From contig CM068313.1 in the NCBI GenBank assembly GCA_034766995.1, positions 41,312,496-41,376,495 on the forward strand: DNA of 64,000 nucleotides. The letters are read 5' to 3'. Under the pieces are notes generated by a model. The model worked only from the letters and a program-made list of their open reading frames with translations, ran no database searches and was not told where the DNA came from. Position numbers and translations under genes: made by a program. This DNA is from Acanthacorydalis orientalis. Taxonomy: Eukaryota > Arthropoda > Insecta > Megaloptera > Corydalidae. The number at the start of each line of letters is the position of its first letter. Position 1 is the stretch's first letter. Shown one piece after another: positions 11,229-23,460 of the stretch.

Positions 11229-12172
11229 GTACCTTTTTACTAATCTACAGTGTAAAGTATTTTCTTGTATGAACTTATTTAGTTTTATACTTCTATTCAT
11301 ATTTCTGAATAGTATATGTGTATTATATGTACAATATTTTATGTGAGTATGTAAAAATGAAAGCTTGTAGCTGTACCATGTTCAAACTATACAATAAAGC
11401 TGTTCTTACTTTTCTTTCAAGATCGTATAAAGCATGAACGTTGTTGTGGAATAAAAGTGTTAGAGAGTTGACTAGTAACCGTACAGATTTACAATTGACA
11501 AGAGAGTGACATGTTTACAAAACTTTAGATTACATCAAATATTCTTTAAAAATGTCCAGTTAGTATAAAAAAAGTGATAAATATAATGCTGGCTTCTAAT
11601 ACTGAAATTTTAATAATTTATAGTTTACAAATTAAGTTTATTTCTTTCTAACAATAGAATAATTTTAACACACGAATGTGTTAATTTAAAAAAAGGAAGT
11701 TAACAATGAGACTTTCCCGTTTAGCTGTTATATTTCTTTTTCAATTTACAATGTTGTACTTTTACTACAAAACCGGGCATATCCTTAACATTGATATCCC
11801 ATGCTACTCCATCGATGATATCCGTTAAGTGCGTAAAAGCAACACATCCTATAGTACAGTATTTAATAAAAGTACAAAATCATCAATTCTATGTTTATAT
11901 ATTTGCCTTGATATCTTTTCGCATTAGTTTTAAAATACATTATTATTTACATAGAGTTGATATAGTAAATTGACATAATATTTCATTAAAATTATTATTT
12001 GCATACTCGTTATATTGCAAAATAAAACCTGTAGTTATTTATTATTATAAACTCATTAATTAAACACTAGAATTTTTTCTACTCCTATATTTTCCTACTT
12101 TTTATAGGTGTCCATCTGTCAAATGATTCCAAACCACTGAAGTGCTGATTTTTTTCAGAAATTTGTAAATTT

Positions 12173-12173
12173 A

Positions 12174-12209
<36 letters not shown>
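12173..12209. repeat. (TA)n microsatellite
   Basis: A TA array with one CA interruption near its start. Confidence 0.93.
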
Positions 12210-12689
12210 CATAATCTATTTTTGACATTATTCTCTCAAATAAATATTACAATAAAAGAATTCCCCAAATAAATAAACAAATAATGAATATATCTATAAA
12301 ATGTTTTCTAATAAATTTATAATTTTTATTTCATAAAAGTTCAGCGATAAATAAAAAAAAATCGGTACTTAAATCTAATAGTTACTTATGTGATATTAAA
12401 AAATATAATAGAGAATTTATAACGGATGGAAATATTTTTTTTTGTAAAAAAGTTGTATTTATGACGTGTGTTCGTCTTTAAATAAATTTTAAAGTTTCAC
12501 CTATTCAAAGTTCGATATTTTAAATTGATTTCATTATCAGAAAATGAGTTAATAAAGTTAAATTTTTAATAGACACATAAAAATCTAAATTAAACATTAA
12601 TGTCTGAACGCGAAGAATAATAAATGTAGTTGTTATATTCAATGTATTTTATCGATATTACAAATGGAATAATTCTCTTTCCACAATGG

Positions 12690-13000
12690 CACAAATTTAC
12701 ACGAGTTTATGAACAAGCGAATAACACAAATATGCAAGATCTAACCAAGAGTTGTCACCGTTAATGCCGCAAAAATTAATGTGACGATATGTTCGAAAAC
12801 AAAATGGAATATCCGTGTACGAAATAAATTATGAGTGACAGGCATGAGGGCCAAACTTCACAACGGTACTGGGTGAACCCTAGAAGCCTCGCGAGACTGT
12901 CGCAAACGTTATACTTTCAACGTCAAAAAGTTCACTGGGCTTCTTGCATATATAGGAAAAGAAATACGATTTCTATTTATTCCCCCACACATTCTTTCGA
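12690..13000. other. Complex-sequence island, function unknown
   Basis: The block around 12831-12960 reads MSDRHEGQTSQRYWVNPRSL and further on the plus strand before running into a TG/TA repeat. There is no stop-bounded family match and no clear splice site, and the long frame owes its length to the repeat after about 13020. The complex part may be a small exon or a conserved non-coding element. Confidence 0.2.
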
Positions 13001-13060
13001 ATATGTTAACACACACATACATACACACTACTGCGAAAACGTGTACACATGTAAAGACAA

Positions 13061-13112
13061 ACATATATGTCTAATGTATGTCTGCATATATGTATGCATG
13101 TATATGTATGTG

Positions 13113-13143
<31 letters not shown>

Positions 13144-13221
13144 GTATATGTATGTATATGTATACATATGTATAAGTATACATATGAATATATATATATA
13201 TATATACTAATGTACATGTGT

Positions 13222-13273
<52 letters not shown>
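13061..13273. repeat. Compound TATG/TA microsatellite
   Basis: TATG-type units grade into long TA runs, the longest at about 13228-13272. Two overlapping frames through it are pure Tyr/Ile/Met/Cys repeat translations. Confidence 0.95.
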
Positions 13274-13274
<1 letters not shown>

Positions 13275-13398
13275 AATATCTATGAGTGTATGTGTAAATA
13301 TATAAGTACATTACATTTTTTATTGAATATTTCTAAATGTAAAAAGTAAAAGTCGTGAAGAATTATAATGTATTTACGAATGTATGTATGTATCTATC

Positions 13399-13400
<2 letters not shown>

Positions 13401-13454
<54 letters not shown>
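13401..13454. repeat. (TA)n microsatellite
   Basis: An uninterrupted TA array just after a short TATG tract. Confidence 0.95.
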
Positions 13455-13459
<5 letters not shown>

Positions 13460-13706
13460 TAAATCTAGAAAATAAATTACATTTATAAAATGCAATAATC
13501 TCAATGAAATATTATATTTTTATAAATAGTTATTAAAATAGAATATAAAGGAAAATAAAAATATTACACAAATTAATTCATCACTTCCTGACATAACAAG
13601 GAACCCTTGTCTGACTTAATGGTCGAATAATTAACTATTGATCCATTAAAAAAATTAAAGTTTACTATATTATTAACAAAAATACGAATATATTATTGCG
13701 AAGTAT

Positions 13707-14385
13707 TTAACGATTTAAATCTGAGGAGGGAGAAAGGATGCTAAAAATTTTTAAAAAATATTTTTCGATTAATTGGACATTATTTTACTTTAAGTAAAAT
13801 AAAAATTGCAAATTTGTTGATAGCATGAAAAAATATGTTAATGCAGATTAACTATAATAAATTTCACATTTATCTCCTATATCGTCGAAAATCGTTGATA
13901 ATATTCGGAAAAACATAAATCTTTTCATTGGATACATATAATTGCAAGCTAAAAAATTGATTACAATTGAAAATTTACAGAAATAACATTATTGTTGAGT
14001 GTGAAATTTTTTTTAACAGTTAAGTGTACAAAACTGTTTCACATCGGTCACATCTTATACCTGGATGTAGAGTATCGAAATTTTTTATACCCTTTCTTTG
14101 AATGATAACATTTTAGAATGATGATGAAATTTTAGAAAAAAAATTTATTCAATCCAATTCTCAAGTTTAAAATTTTTATAGGTTTTCAAATGAAAAAAAC
14201 CGCTAATATTCAGATTTTTGTACGACCGTATTTTTTTAATGAAAGAAAAAGTTATAAATTTAATCTCGTTAGAAAGAGGTTAGCGATCTTTAAATATATC
14301 ATTCAAAAATTAAAGCTCTGAAACCATATTTTCTTTGGATAATATCAATAGATTTCTAGATCCACACTCGGCTTTAAACGGTTAG
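13707..14385 (-). mobile_element. TTAA-bounded non-autonomous element, copy B
   Basis: A 679-bp inverted copy of 5822-6467. Its left border TTAA (13707-13710) corresponds to the right border of copy A. Its right border reads inward as CTAACCGTTTAAAGCCGAGT, one base off TTAA and alignable with TTAACCTTTTGAAGC of copy A. The interiors align along their length, with many substitutions and small indels. It shows no coding capacity. It is an old piggyBac-type MITE by target-site preference and inverted ends. Confidence 0.7.
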
Positions 14386-14561
14386 CCATAGAAAGAGTAT
14401 AATGAAGTTGAAAAAATGTTAAAAATGTAAAAAAATATATATTAAATTTCGTATTTTCAAATAATTGAAACATAGTAAGAATTTGTAATAAGAATTCTAT
14501 TTCGAAAAAAAAAACTAAAACAAAATACTTTATATATTTTAAAGTACAGAACAATCTTTGT

Positions 14562-14566
<5 letters not shown>

Positions 14567-14598
<32 letters not shown>
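14567..14598. repeat. (TA)n microsatellite
   Basis: A TA run about 180 bp beyond the end of element copy B. Confidence 0.93.
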
Positions 14599-14603
<5 letters not shown>

Positions 14604-14996
14604 GTATTTGCAAGAAAACAATCGTCGTTTTCTTTAAAATAGCAACATGAAATGATTATTTATTTTAAAGGTAATAAAAGACAATTTTTTTATGGATAAT
14701 CTATAACGCAGATATCTATTATGACGTAATAATATAAAATATGGATGTTTTTCATCTCTATCTAGAAATCTATACAAATAAATACAGAATAACACATAAG
14801 ACATGTTTTCGTAAACAAAGAGAAGAAAAATAAATGACCTTTTTTATGAAGTTTGCCATTAATTACAGTATTAAAATCGTTAAATTGTGTTTCAAAATGT
14901 ACGACTCAAAATAGAAAATAATTAACCTTGTATTTGAATTATTATATTTACTAGTCATCATGTAATGTAGTAACTATTTTTAATTCCGTTATGTGC

Positions 14997-14998
<2 letters not shown>

Positions 14999-15074
<76 letters not shown>
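14999..15074. repeat. (TA)n microsatellite
   Basis: A 76-bp TA array with a single G substitution. Confidence 0.95.
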
Positions 15075-15077
<3 letters not shown>

Positions 15078-15569
15078 TTTTAATAAATTTGACAATTACT
15101 TTATAATTAAAAACAAACTATTATAATTATGCTGAAAAAGTATTCTTTGTGTATTTGAATTAATATAATTGTAAAATGAAAGTATATATTAAAATGAGAC
15201 AAGGAATGAAGTCATAAAGATTATTTATTTAATTTCATTATTGATTTTGAAAGCACGACATTTGCAAATCTGACATCGACGAGATATTTAATTTTATTGC
15301 AATGTTTATTTTGTTGATTTGCGACATCTCCTTTGTATTTTTCTGAGATACGTCGTTCGATGTTCACGTTGTTGTCTACATAGATAAAAATATAGATATG
15401 TGAATGCAGTGACACATAGCTATAGAAATGAATAACAATCTAAATATGTAAAAAGTCAACGAAGAGACAATATGATAAAATCAAAAATGTACAATATATT
15501 TGTCAAATCGTGTAAACTGAAATTTCTATTGAATTTATATACGAGAAAAAAATCTATATCACAATAAAT

Positions 15570-15572
<3 letters not shown>

Positions 15573-15622
<50 letters not shown>
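15573..15622. repeat. (TA)n microsatellite
   Basis: An uninterrupted TA array. The rest of 14600-16500 is AT-rich with no recognised gene. Confidence 0.95.
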
Positions 15623-15625
<3 letters not shown>

Positions 15626-16529
15626 TGACGTTATTAATTCAATAATTATTCAACTGTTATAGATACACCCAAATTCATTTTATAAAACTGACACTTACCA
15701 ATATTATTACAAAATTATGTATAAATGAATTATCATATTAACAATTATCTGTAAATTATTAATAACTGGAAACATTTAAATGTTAATTATAAATTTGAGT
15801 TTATTATTTGATTAAATTAAGTACATATGAAATATTACATTCAATTCAGAATTTATAAAATAAATGAGATCAAATATTTATTTTCTTTCACTAAAGTATT
15901 GGTAATTGTAAATAATATTTAATGAGGAACTTTTCGAATTTATTGATTACTAAGACTTCAACTAATTGGATTGTTTTTATTATCATTATTTGTTACTTTA
16001 GAGTTTTTAATTATACTCGTAAACTTGTATGGACTTTTTGTATTTATTTTTTGCTATTTAATTCTGTTTTTATATATGGCTTAACATTTTTTTAAAGAAC
16101 ACTCATTATTTTTATTTATTTTACTGTGAAAATATATACTCTCTCACACACACACACATATATGTATATGTGTATAAATAATCAAATATTTAAAAATCAT
16201 AAGATATTCTGTTCATAAAAAATTGAAAATGACTGACGGAACAAACTTTATAAAATAGTGTTGAAGTTCATTGGGATAACAGATAAACAAAACTCCATAA
16301 CTTATAATTATAGATATTTAAAATGAGCTTCGACTGAAAACATGTAGTTACTTTTTTTTTAAATAAATAAAAAGTTTACAGTTACTTTTATAACGTTTGT
16401 AGGCCACGGATAGTTTTTTTTCAGAGTAAAAAAAAAAACGGTGAACATTTCGAAACACTTTCAATGAAAATGTTTAAAGTGGTGAATGCTTTAGTATACA
16501 ATAATCGATTTGTACGTATCTATACAAGT

Positions 16530-16740
16530 TTATCAGTCTAAACAGTGGGGTATGTAACAAAGTCTAAGTGTTTTGCGTGTGGTACGGGAAGCCTCAGAAA
16601 TAATTTATAGCTATCGTTGGTCTGTGCAATGGTGGAAGCAGCTGTTTACATCGCGTGCGTGCTTACGCGCGCTCTTTCTAATTACCTAATACAGTACTCA
16701 ACTAACATCCTTTAACCAGACAGTACTTTGTCTAGGAGAG
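16530..16740. other. Complex-sequence island, enhancer-like
   Basis: The block contains a CAGCTG E-box inside AGCAGCTGTTTACATCG, a GCGTGCGTGCTTACGCGCGC stretch and a TAATTA homeodomain-type core. No open frame of note exists. Motif content and composition suggest a conserved non-coding element, but nothing in the sequence proves a function. Confidence 0.22.
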
Positions 16741-16756
16741 ACAACAATGTTGATGT

Positions 16757-16780
16757 TATATATATATATATATATATATA
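16757..16780. repeat. (TA)n microsatellite
   Basis: A short TA run ending in CACA. Confidence 0.9.
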
Positions 16781-17189
16781 CACAAATATAATTTAAGAAC
16801 CTTTTCATATATTTTGAACCATATTAAAACTATATTTTATTAAACACCAAACAATATTTTAATTTATAATCAAGGTTAACGTTTGTCTATATTCAATTTT
16901 AAGATAGTTTACTAACTAATTACTAGTAATAATTATTAATCTTTTTAAAAAAATGTAAATATATATACAATGATTTCACAACTGATAATTAAAAAATGTA
17001 AATAAACTTGTTTAATATTTTATCAACTTTCTTCTGTAGAAATTATTTCTCCTCGTAAAATACAACTTTTTATTTTTTAGAAGAAGTTAATAACATTTTT
17101 ATTATAAGATTTTTTCAATTCTTATTTATAAATTAATTTTAAAAATTAAATAACTAATTTAAATCAATATATGATATTAAAATTGGAAT

Positions 17190-17192
<3 letters not shown>

Positions 17193-17229
<37 letters not shown>
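17193..17229. repeat. (TA)n microsatellite
   Basis: An uninterrupted TA array in a featureless AT-rich stretch. Confidence 0.93.
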
Positions 17230-17233
<4 letters not shown>

Positions 17234-17566
17234 ATTCCAGTGATATAATTTTAGTGATAGATATGTTTTTTATGATAGCTTATTACTAATAATTATTATT
17301 TAAAACAATCAAATGAATTTAAAAACGGATAATAGCGAATGATCAATTAAAATCATTAAACATATGTTTAAAAGTATGATATTAAGAAAAAACAACTGGA
17401 AATTATTAATAGAAGTATAAATACAGTTCTTTATATCATGAAAGTACAGAAAAAATTGAGGTTAGATTCGAAAGATTTTTCTTGACTTCGACTTTAACAT
17501 CAAATTTAATTTTACTAAAAAAAACACCACGACTTCAAATATTAAGTCCGAACCTACAACATCTTT

Positions 17567-17608
17567 TCTCTCTCTCTCTCTCTCTGTCTATATATATATA
17601 TATATATA
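17567..17608. repeat. (CT)n-(TA)n compound microsatellite
   Basis: A CT run passes directly into a TA run, about 60 bp upstream of the mariner copy at 17669. Confidence 0.93.
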
Positions 17609-17668
17609 ATATAGTGAAAGGTTAAAAGTTTAAAAATATGAATTGAATGAACAATAAGTGCATTACTA

Positions 17669-18929
17669 TTGAGTGGCCAATAAGTAATGTCGAATTTTTT
17701 CGTAAAAGATGGTTTCTGTCATTTTTGAAGCAAAAGACAATTCATAACTTATAAAACGTATATACAGTCTAAAATCTGGGACTTTAACAAGTAATTTAAA
17801 AAAATTATTGTATTTAGATAAATTTTTCAGTATTTCTTGTAATTTGAAGATATACAGAGAAAAAATGTATTTTCGTGTAATTATGCGTTTTTATTTCCAC
17901 AAAGGTAAAAATACCGTACAAAAGATTTTTGATGTGCATAATAATGATGCTGTGAATGAAAGAGTAGCCCAAAAATGGTTCAAGAAGTTTCATGATGGTG
18001 ATTTTAGTTTCACTGATGATAAACGTTCTGGAAGACCTATCGAGATTGATAACGATCAAATTTCATGTCTAATTGAAAACAAGCCACGTTATATCACACG
18101 AGAGATAGCTAAAATGTTAGGAATATCGAAATTCAACGTTGAAAACCATTTGCATCAATTTTGTACGATTTCCAAATATTATGTTTTGGTTCCGCTCAAT
18201 TCAAGCCAAAGCAATTTAGTCGATCGAATTTCGGCCTGCGATTCTTTGATGAAACGCAATAAGAACGAACTATTTTTGAAGCAGATTGTTACTGGGGATG
18301 AAAAATGGATTATCTACAATAATATGACATGAAAAAGACATTAGAGTAAACCAACATCAACCTCATTAACTTCTCTTAAAGCCGGTTTACACTCCAAGAA
18401 AGTCATGTTATATGTATGTTGGGATTGGAAAGAGGTACTGTTTTATGAGTTCCTACCGCTTAATCAAATCATTAATTTTGATTAATTCTACTTGGATAAA
18501 CTGTAGACTAATATTATGAAAAACGAACAGAATTTACCAATAGGAAAAGAATAGTTTTCTACCGAGATAACGCGAAACCACACGTATATCTACAGGCTCC
18601 GTAAAAATTGAAAGAGATGAATTGGGATGTTCTTATTCATTCACCATATTCATCGGACTTAGCATTATCAAATTTTTACTTATTTCGTTCTTTTCGAAAT
18701 TCGCTTAATGAGAAAAAATGATTTCTTAGAGGCCTGTGACATGAATGTTTTAAGATTTTTTGCTGTCAAAGATATTAAATTCTGGGAGGATGGTATTATG
18801 AAACTGCCTACAAGATGCCAAAAAGTAATTGATTATAACGGTCAATACATTATTTAAAAAAAGTATTCTATATTAAAAATAACCTAGAGATTGACAGAGA
18901 AATCTGACATTACTTTTTGGCCAACCTAA
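17669..18929 (+). mobile_element. Mariner element, near full length, inactivated
   Basis: A 1261-bp element flanked on both sides by TA (17667-17668 and 18930-18931), the mariner target duplication. Terminal inverted repeats are recognisable: TTGAGTGGCCAATAAGTAAT at the left and TTAGGTTGGCCAAAAAGTAA reading in from the right. The length and the single transposase region match mariner (about 1.3 kb). The transposase is broken, so the element cannot move itself. Confidence 0.93.
17865..18857 (+). pseudogene. Mariner transposase pseudogene
   Basis: The start is ATG 17865 (MYFRVIMRFYFHKGKNTVQ). The N-terminal helix-turn-helix region follows (VAQKWFKKFHDGDFSFTDDK, then RSGRPIEID and TREIAKMLGISKFNVENHLHQ), then the first catalytic Asp in VTGDEKWIIYNN. 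The frame is then broken by several stops, first at 18330, and by frameshifts, but KAGLHSKKVMLYVCWDWKEV, FYRDNAKPHV (second Asp) and PYSSDLALSNFYLFRSF are still readable. The third Asp of the DD34D triad, normally in SDYxLFRSL, is Asn here. The C-terminus KFWEDGIMKLPTRCQKVIDY ends at TAA 18855-18857. Mariner transposases cut and paste the element at TA sites; this copy is clearly dead. Confidence 0.93.
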
Positions 18930-19608
18930 TATAAAAAATATGATAATATTACATATTCGCTTTCTCGGTCATCGAAAATTGCATTTAATTAGATTTAATT
19001 TCTTATTGATTGCTTGATAATAAGAGAAATATTTTTATAATCTACTTATTTATCTTCATCATAACTTAATCAAGAAAAGTAACATTTTATAATTTCACAA
19101 AATATTTACTTTCAGTGTACATATAACCAAAGAAATAATAACTACTGCTGTAAAATCATTAACGTTACACAGAACTCATATAATATCTTAGAAGCAACAT
19201 AAAGTATAGAAATAACACAAAAATTTCATATATGATGAAAGGAAAAAAACTCTCTTCTTTATTATTTTTTATATTCTTGTTCTTGATTCTACGTCTTTAT
19301 TTTTAAATCGTATTTTTCCACAACTGATGTCAACACCTTTGGCTTCTGCACATGCATTGAATTATTGAACTTTATTTTTAAAAACATGTTTTTGAGTTTT
19401 TTTCAATGTTTAATATTTTGATAACATATTAATGGTATAGAAACTATGAATTAATTCTTACTGTTTATGTGATATCATAAATATGATGCAAGAAAATATC
19501 TAAATGAATAAAATTCTAACAGTAGTTTTTTTTCTTTCACAGTGATAAACATTCTCCTATTTACATAATGTAAATTTATAACGCGCAATCATACGTACAC
19601 ACACATAT

Positions 19609-19609
19609 T

Positions 19610-19668
<59 letters not shown>
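19609..19668. repeat. (TA)n microsatellite
   Basis: A TA array with one TT interruption, ending in TGTG. Confidence 0.95.
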
Positions 19669-19670
<2 letters not shown>

Positions 19671-20282
19671 CTGAAAATTTACTTTTTTTTATCATTTGTT
19701 AATTAAAAGAGATACCTATAAGTATTTTTCAAGAAGACTGAAGTTTAATTAAAACTATTTTTCTTACAAGTTAATAATAACATAAAATATTGTATGATAT
19801 TAAAAATATGAGAATTATTATTATAAACGTCATTTTAATATTTTAAAACGCTTCATTATTCTGCCTTACTTGCCGTTTCTGAATAAGAAAATTCTGGATA
19901 ACTGCTATTTATGTAATATTGGATTATAGTACATTTTACTGAATGATTCGAACTCGGATTGATGATCATATTCCTGAAACGTAAATAGTTCATCGAGTGT
20001 CAACTGAATGGACCGAAAAGTTCATATCTAACTGCATACGGTTTATTTGTTTGGGAATGAGTTAAAAATAAGTTCACAAATCAAATCCAAGAACTAAAGA
20101 AAGTTTATTATGTTGTTGGTAATTTATCAGATGATTCGTAAGAAACCGTATTGAAAATGTATCAGTAAAGTATCGGAAGCATTCCTATGATACTAAAGTC
20201 TTCTACTATTTAATTATAAATTAACTTATTCAACAAAATATTAGATAAATCTTTAATTTATAATGTTTGAAAAAAAATGCTC

Positions 20283-20285
<3 letters not shown>

Positions 20286-20318
<33 letters not shown>
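20286..20318. repeat. (TA)n microsatellite at hAT left flank
   Basis: A TA run that grades into CACACATACACA and directly abuts the left end of the hAT remnant. Confidence 0.93.
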
Positions 20319-20327
<9 letters not shown>

Positions 20328-20328
20328 A

Positions 20329-20844
20329 CAGCAGTGCACAATTTAATCTAGGGTGGAGCTGAGTTGAAGGATAATTTTTTTAATATGAATTCAATAGAAG
20401 TCATTAACTGATCATAAAAAAATATTCAAAGAACAAAATACAGTTTTCTTTTCTATATACAAAGCTCTTGAATTACTTCAATCGTGGTTACATTAATCTT
20501 TTTGTGTATTTATAGCAAAGCCTCTCCGTTCAATCGTGATTGTGATATGGTAGATCTTAAATAGGTTTCTAAAAGGTGTAAGGTAGAAAATGATCTTTCA
20601 CTGACACATGTTTTTACCGGAAGCACTGCAATTATTTTTAATAAATTATAGATGTTAGAAAATGTCATTTTGTCGCACTTTAAATCTACACCGAGAGTAT
20701 TTTTGCATGAAGCTATTGCAAACGGTTTTTTCAATTTTTTTATACCACAACTTCAATTGATTTTGTTTTATTTTATAGTGTCCTTGTCCCTTTTCCTTTG
20801 TGAGGGAAGGAGTGAAAGGGCTTCTCGGCTTCCTCTTTGTGCAC

Positions 20845-20849
<5 letters not shown>
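20329..20849 (-). mobile_element. hAT element remnant lying between TA arrays
   Basis: The left end reads CAGCAGTGCACAA. The right end, read inward on the minus strand, is TAGTGGTGCACAAAGAGGA. Both fit the hAT terminal pattern CAGNGGTGCACAA. Between them lies the tail of a hAT transposase on the minus strand. At about 520 bp it retains only the 3' end of a much longer element. Both flanks are TA/CA microsatellite, so the 8-bp target duplication cannot be recognised. Confidence 0.78.
20453..20757 (-). pseudogene. hAT transposase C-terminal (dimerisation) fragment
   Basis: On the minus strand QLKLWYKKIEK is followed after a frameshift by KMTFSNIYNLLKIIAVLPVK and then TCVSERSFSTLHLLETYLRS plus RLNGEALL. 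This is the conserved hATC dimerisation signature (S-ERSFS-L--LKTYLR). A TAA stands where the family has Asn in LLNIHRDI, and beyond it IHKKINVTTIEVIQEL continues the match in frame. The piece is therefore a pseudogene with one frameshift and one internal stop. Related proteins are the ZMYM- and P52rIPK-like domesticated or mobile hAT transposases. Confidence 0.9.

Positions 20850-20890
<41 letters not shown>
20849..20890. repeat. (TA)n microsatellite at hAT right flank
   Basis: A TA array beginning at the last base of the hAT terminal repeat. Confidence 0.93.
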
Positions 20891-20893
<3 letters not shown>

Positions 20894-22192
20894 ATGGGAA
20901 ATATATAAAACTATTGTAAAGTTACCGTTCTAAATTGCTTATATATAGTTGCTTTTTTTTATGTTTATTAAATTATTTGAAAAGTTCTTTAAAAAGGTCT
21001 GTATTAAAAATATAGAAAAAAAGGATTTTTCTAGTAAAATATAACATGTTTTACAAAGAAAGTGGAGAACTGATACTCCAAACACTGGTTTTGATTAATG
21101 TCTTATAATCGACAACCTCATAAAATATTCACTTGGGTATGACTGCTTCAACAAAATTACAATATAATTATGTTCGGTACGATAATGAAAATTCATATCT
21201 AAAAATAAAAATATCTTCTTAACCACATAGTGTTTTTAATTTTTGTTATATAAATTTGTACCTACGTTTACGTTCGTTGATTACACGTTCTCTGTGTAGG
21301 ATTATATCCAGTAGAAACTCATGGTATATCTTTGTTTTCTGAACTATTCAAATATTACTGTCGTTAAATTCAAGATAGAACTTTAATGCAGGATATGAAT
21401 AATAGTTACTTTTAGATAAGAATAACACACAGTATGTAAAGTATGTAATAAAAGTAGGAAAAAATGTAAACATGTTTACGTTTGACACAAGCGTATTTTT
21501 ATATAGATATTTTTTATTAGAAATACGTAAATATATTTTTTATCAGAGGTTTACCACAAAATAGAGATTGTTACATATATTTTTATGAAAATATATTTTT
21601 TTGTGCTAAATTTATTGTTAAAAAATAAATTTATTTCTAATAGATATGCTATTTAATTGTTATTTTTTTACTTTTGTAATTTTATATAAAACATTAATTG
21701 GTTTCCGTTGTGATAAAAATAATAGGAATATAATATAGTTTTAATATTAAATTTCTATTATAAAATAATTGAAATATACAACAATCATCGAAAATATTTG
21801 AAATTAAAGAAACTAGGTGCAAAAATAGCTTTACATTTCAAAGAGTTGAAGTTACAAGAGTGCAATTAAATAGTTATGTATAGAAATACGTACTATTTTC
21901 TAAAAATAAAGGCTCAAATGACATTCTTCTGTTATTTGAAATGTGTATGAGATAAATATATGCTTTAGTTTTGAAATTATAGGAGTTACAGATACTTAAA
22001 AAGACAGATATTATTTCCTATACTTAACAAGATTCTGTATTCAGTTTACATAATCCGAAAATTTAAAATAAAATTATGTTATTATGATTATTATTCTAAT
22101 TGATATTTAATTATTAAATCAATACTTCCTGGTATATACTATTTTCGATCTGCGGTGAATGAATTACCTACAACTACATGAAAATTAGAAAA

Positions 22193-22253
22193 ATGCCGAA
22201 AATAGTCGTAGAAGTTGAAAATTCAAACGAGTCAAATGAACGAAGACCACCAG
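22193..22253 (+). CDS. Candidate coding exon, unknown protein
   Basis: From ATG 22193 the frame reads MPKIVVEVENSNESNERRPP and stops in phase 1 at CCACCAG|GTATAA, a good donor (GT at 22254). The peptide is hydrophilic and complex (Glu, Asn, Ser, Arg, Pro), unusual for chance frames here. An AG at 22186-22187 could serve as acceptor, making it internal, or the ATG could be the true start. The same frame stays open past the donor to 22372, but that part turns into AT-driven residues. No domain is recognised. Confidence 0.32.
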
Positions 22254-23179
22254 GTATAAATAGAATAATTTACGACTTTAAATTTTTTATTGTAAGACAT
22301 AGACGCTATGAAAAGGCGATGGAAAAAATACATTTTGATTTAAATTATGATAATAAATTATTATTTGTATAATTCATAAATTCACAAATGATATGTCATT
22401 TTTTCAAATATTTAGATTTTCATATAAAGTTGATATTAATTTTGTTGTGATTTTGTATGTTATATGAATAATAATTAAACGTGCAAGAATGTATAAAATT
22501 ATTTTTAATACGAATGTGAAACTTTTAGTCAATATTCAATTTTATAAATTCATATTTTAAGCATATTTGTTAAACTATTACAAATTTGTTGACGTGAAAA
22601 ATGGCAAAGTAACAATTTTATGATTAATCATATATTAAATTATTTACTAGTGAAAAAAAGTTTATTGAAAAAATCATTTAAAAGACATTATATAATAATT
22701 AAGTTAATGATGAATGTTATATATATATACATCAATAAAATGAATTTCAAATTTTATACTTGTATCCATTTCATTCATGGCCAACAACTTACAAACAAAA
22801 AAAGATTATTAGGTGAACATTTTCAGTGAATGAGCTTTAGAATTGCACAAGGCATATTTGTTATAATTTATTATCCTGTTTTACTGTAGCTCACAAACAC
22901 AGATGAAACTACCCATTATAGATTAAAATAACAAACCAGCTATGCTAACATCCCATTCTGTAAATGAAATGCTGAGAAAAGTATATATTCCTTTCATGCA
23001 CGCAACATGGATCACAACAGACCGTTTCACATTACTCAAGTAAATCATTTCCACGACCCTTTCAGACATTAAAACAATTACATGAAAATAATCACAACAA
23101 CGAAAAATAAAATTAACGCAAACAAAATGATGTAATAAAATAAGCAAAAAACAACAAAACAATATACAAACATAACTGC

Positions 23180-23460
23180 GCATTAAAGCTGTTATTTCAT
23201 TGGGTGTTTGTAACCAATGGGGTGCAATCAGGCTGCGCAAGACTTTGAACGTTAAAGTATGTGTGAGTAAAGAACAGCCAAACTTTAAACAAGCCAGACG
23301 AAAACGACGACGAGCCGTCTTTATCCTTTCGACAGAACGTGCGACGCAGAGAGGACACGAGAGCACAATGTGAAATTCTTAAATGTCCGCGTGGTGCTAA
23401 CACCGATATCATACGGTTCTACATGCAGGGCTGACAACACGAAAAAATACCATTTAAGGA
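23180..23460. other. G+C-rich island with overlapping minus-strand frames
   Basis: This stretch is richer in G+C and CpG (GACGAAAACGACGACGAGCC, GAACGTGCGACGCAGAGAGG) than its surroundings. Two minus-strand frames (22923-23366 and 23197-23412) overlap in it; neither shows a recognisable domain. An ATTGG (inverted CCAAT) box lies at about 23212-23218. It could be a promoter or 5' untranslated region on either strand. Confidence 0.28.

Noticed and set aside
17814..18059. Minus-strand frame opposite the mariner transposase
   Set aside because: Antisense shadow of the plus-strand transposase pseudogene.
22923..23366. 147-codon minus-strand frame
   Set aside because: Cys/Phe/Leu-rich with no domain, and it overlaps another frame in the same island. 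Not convincing as a gene; the island itself is listed.
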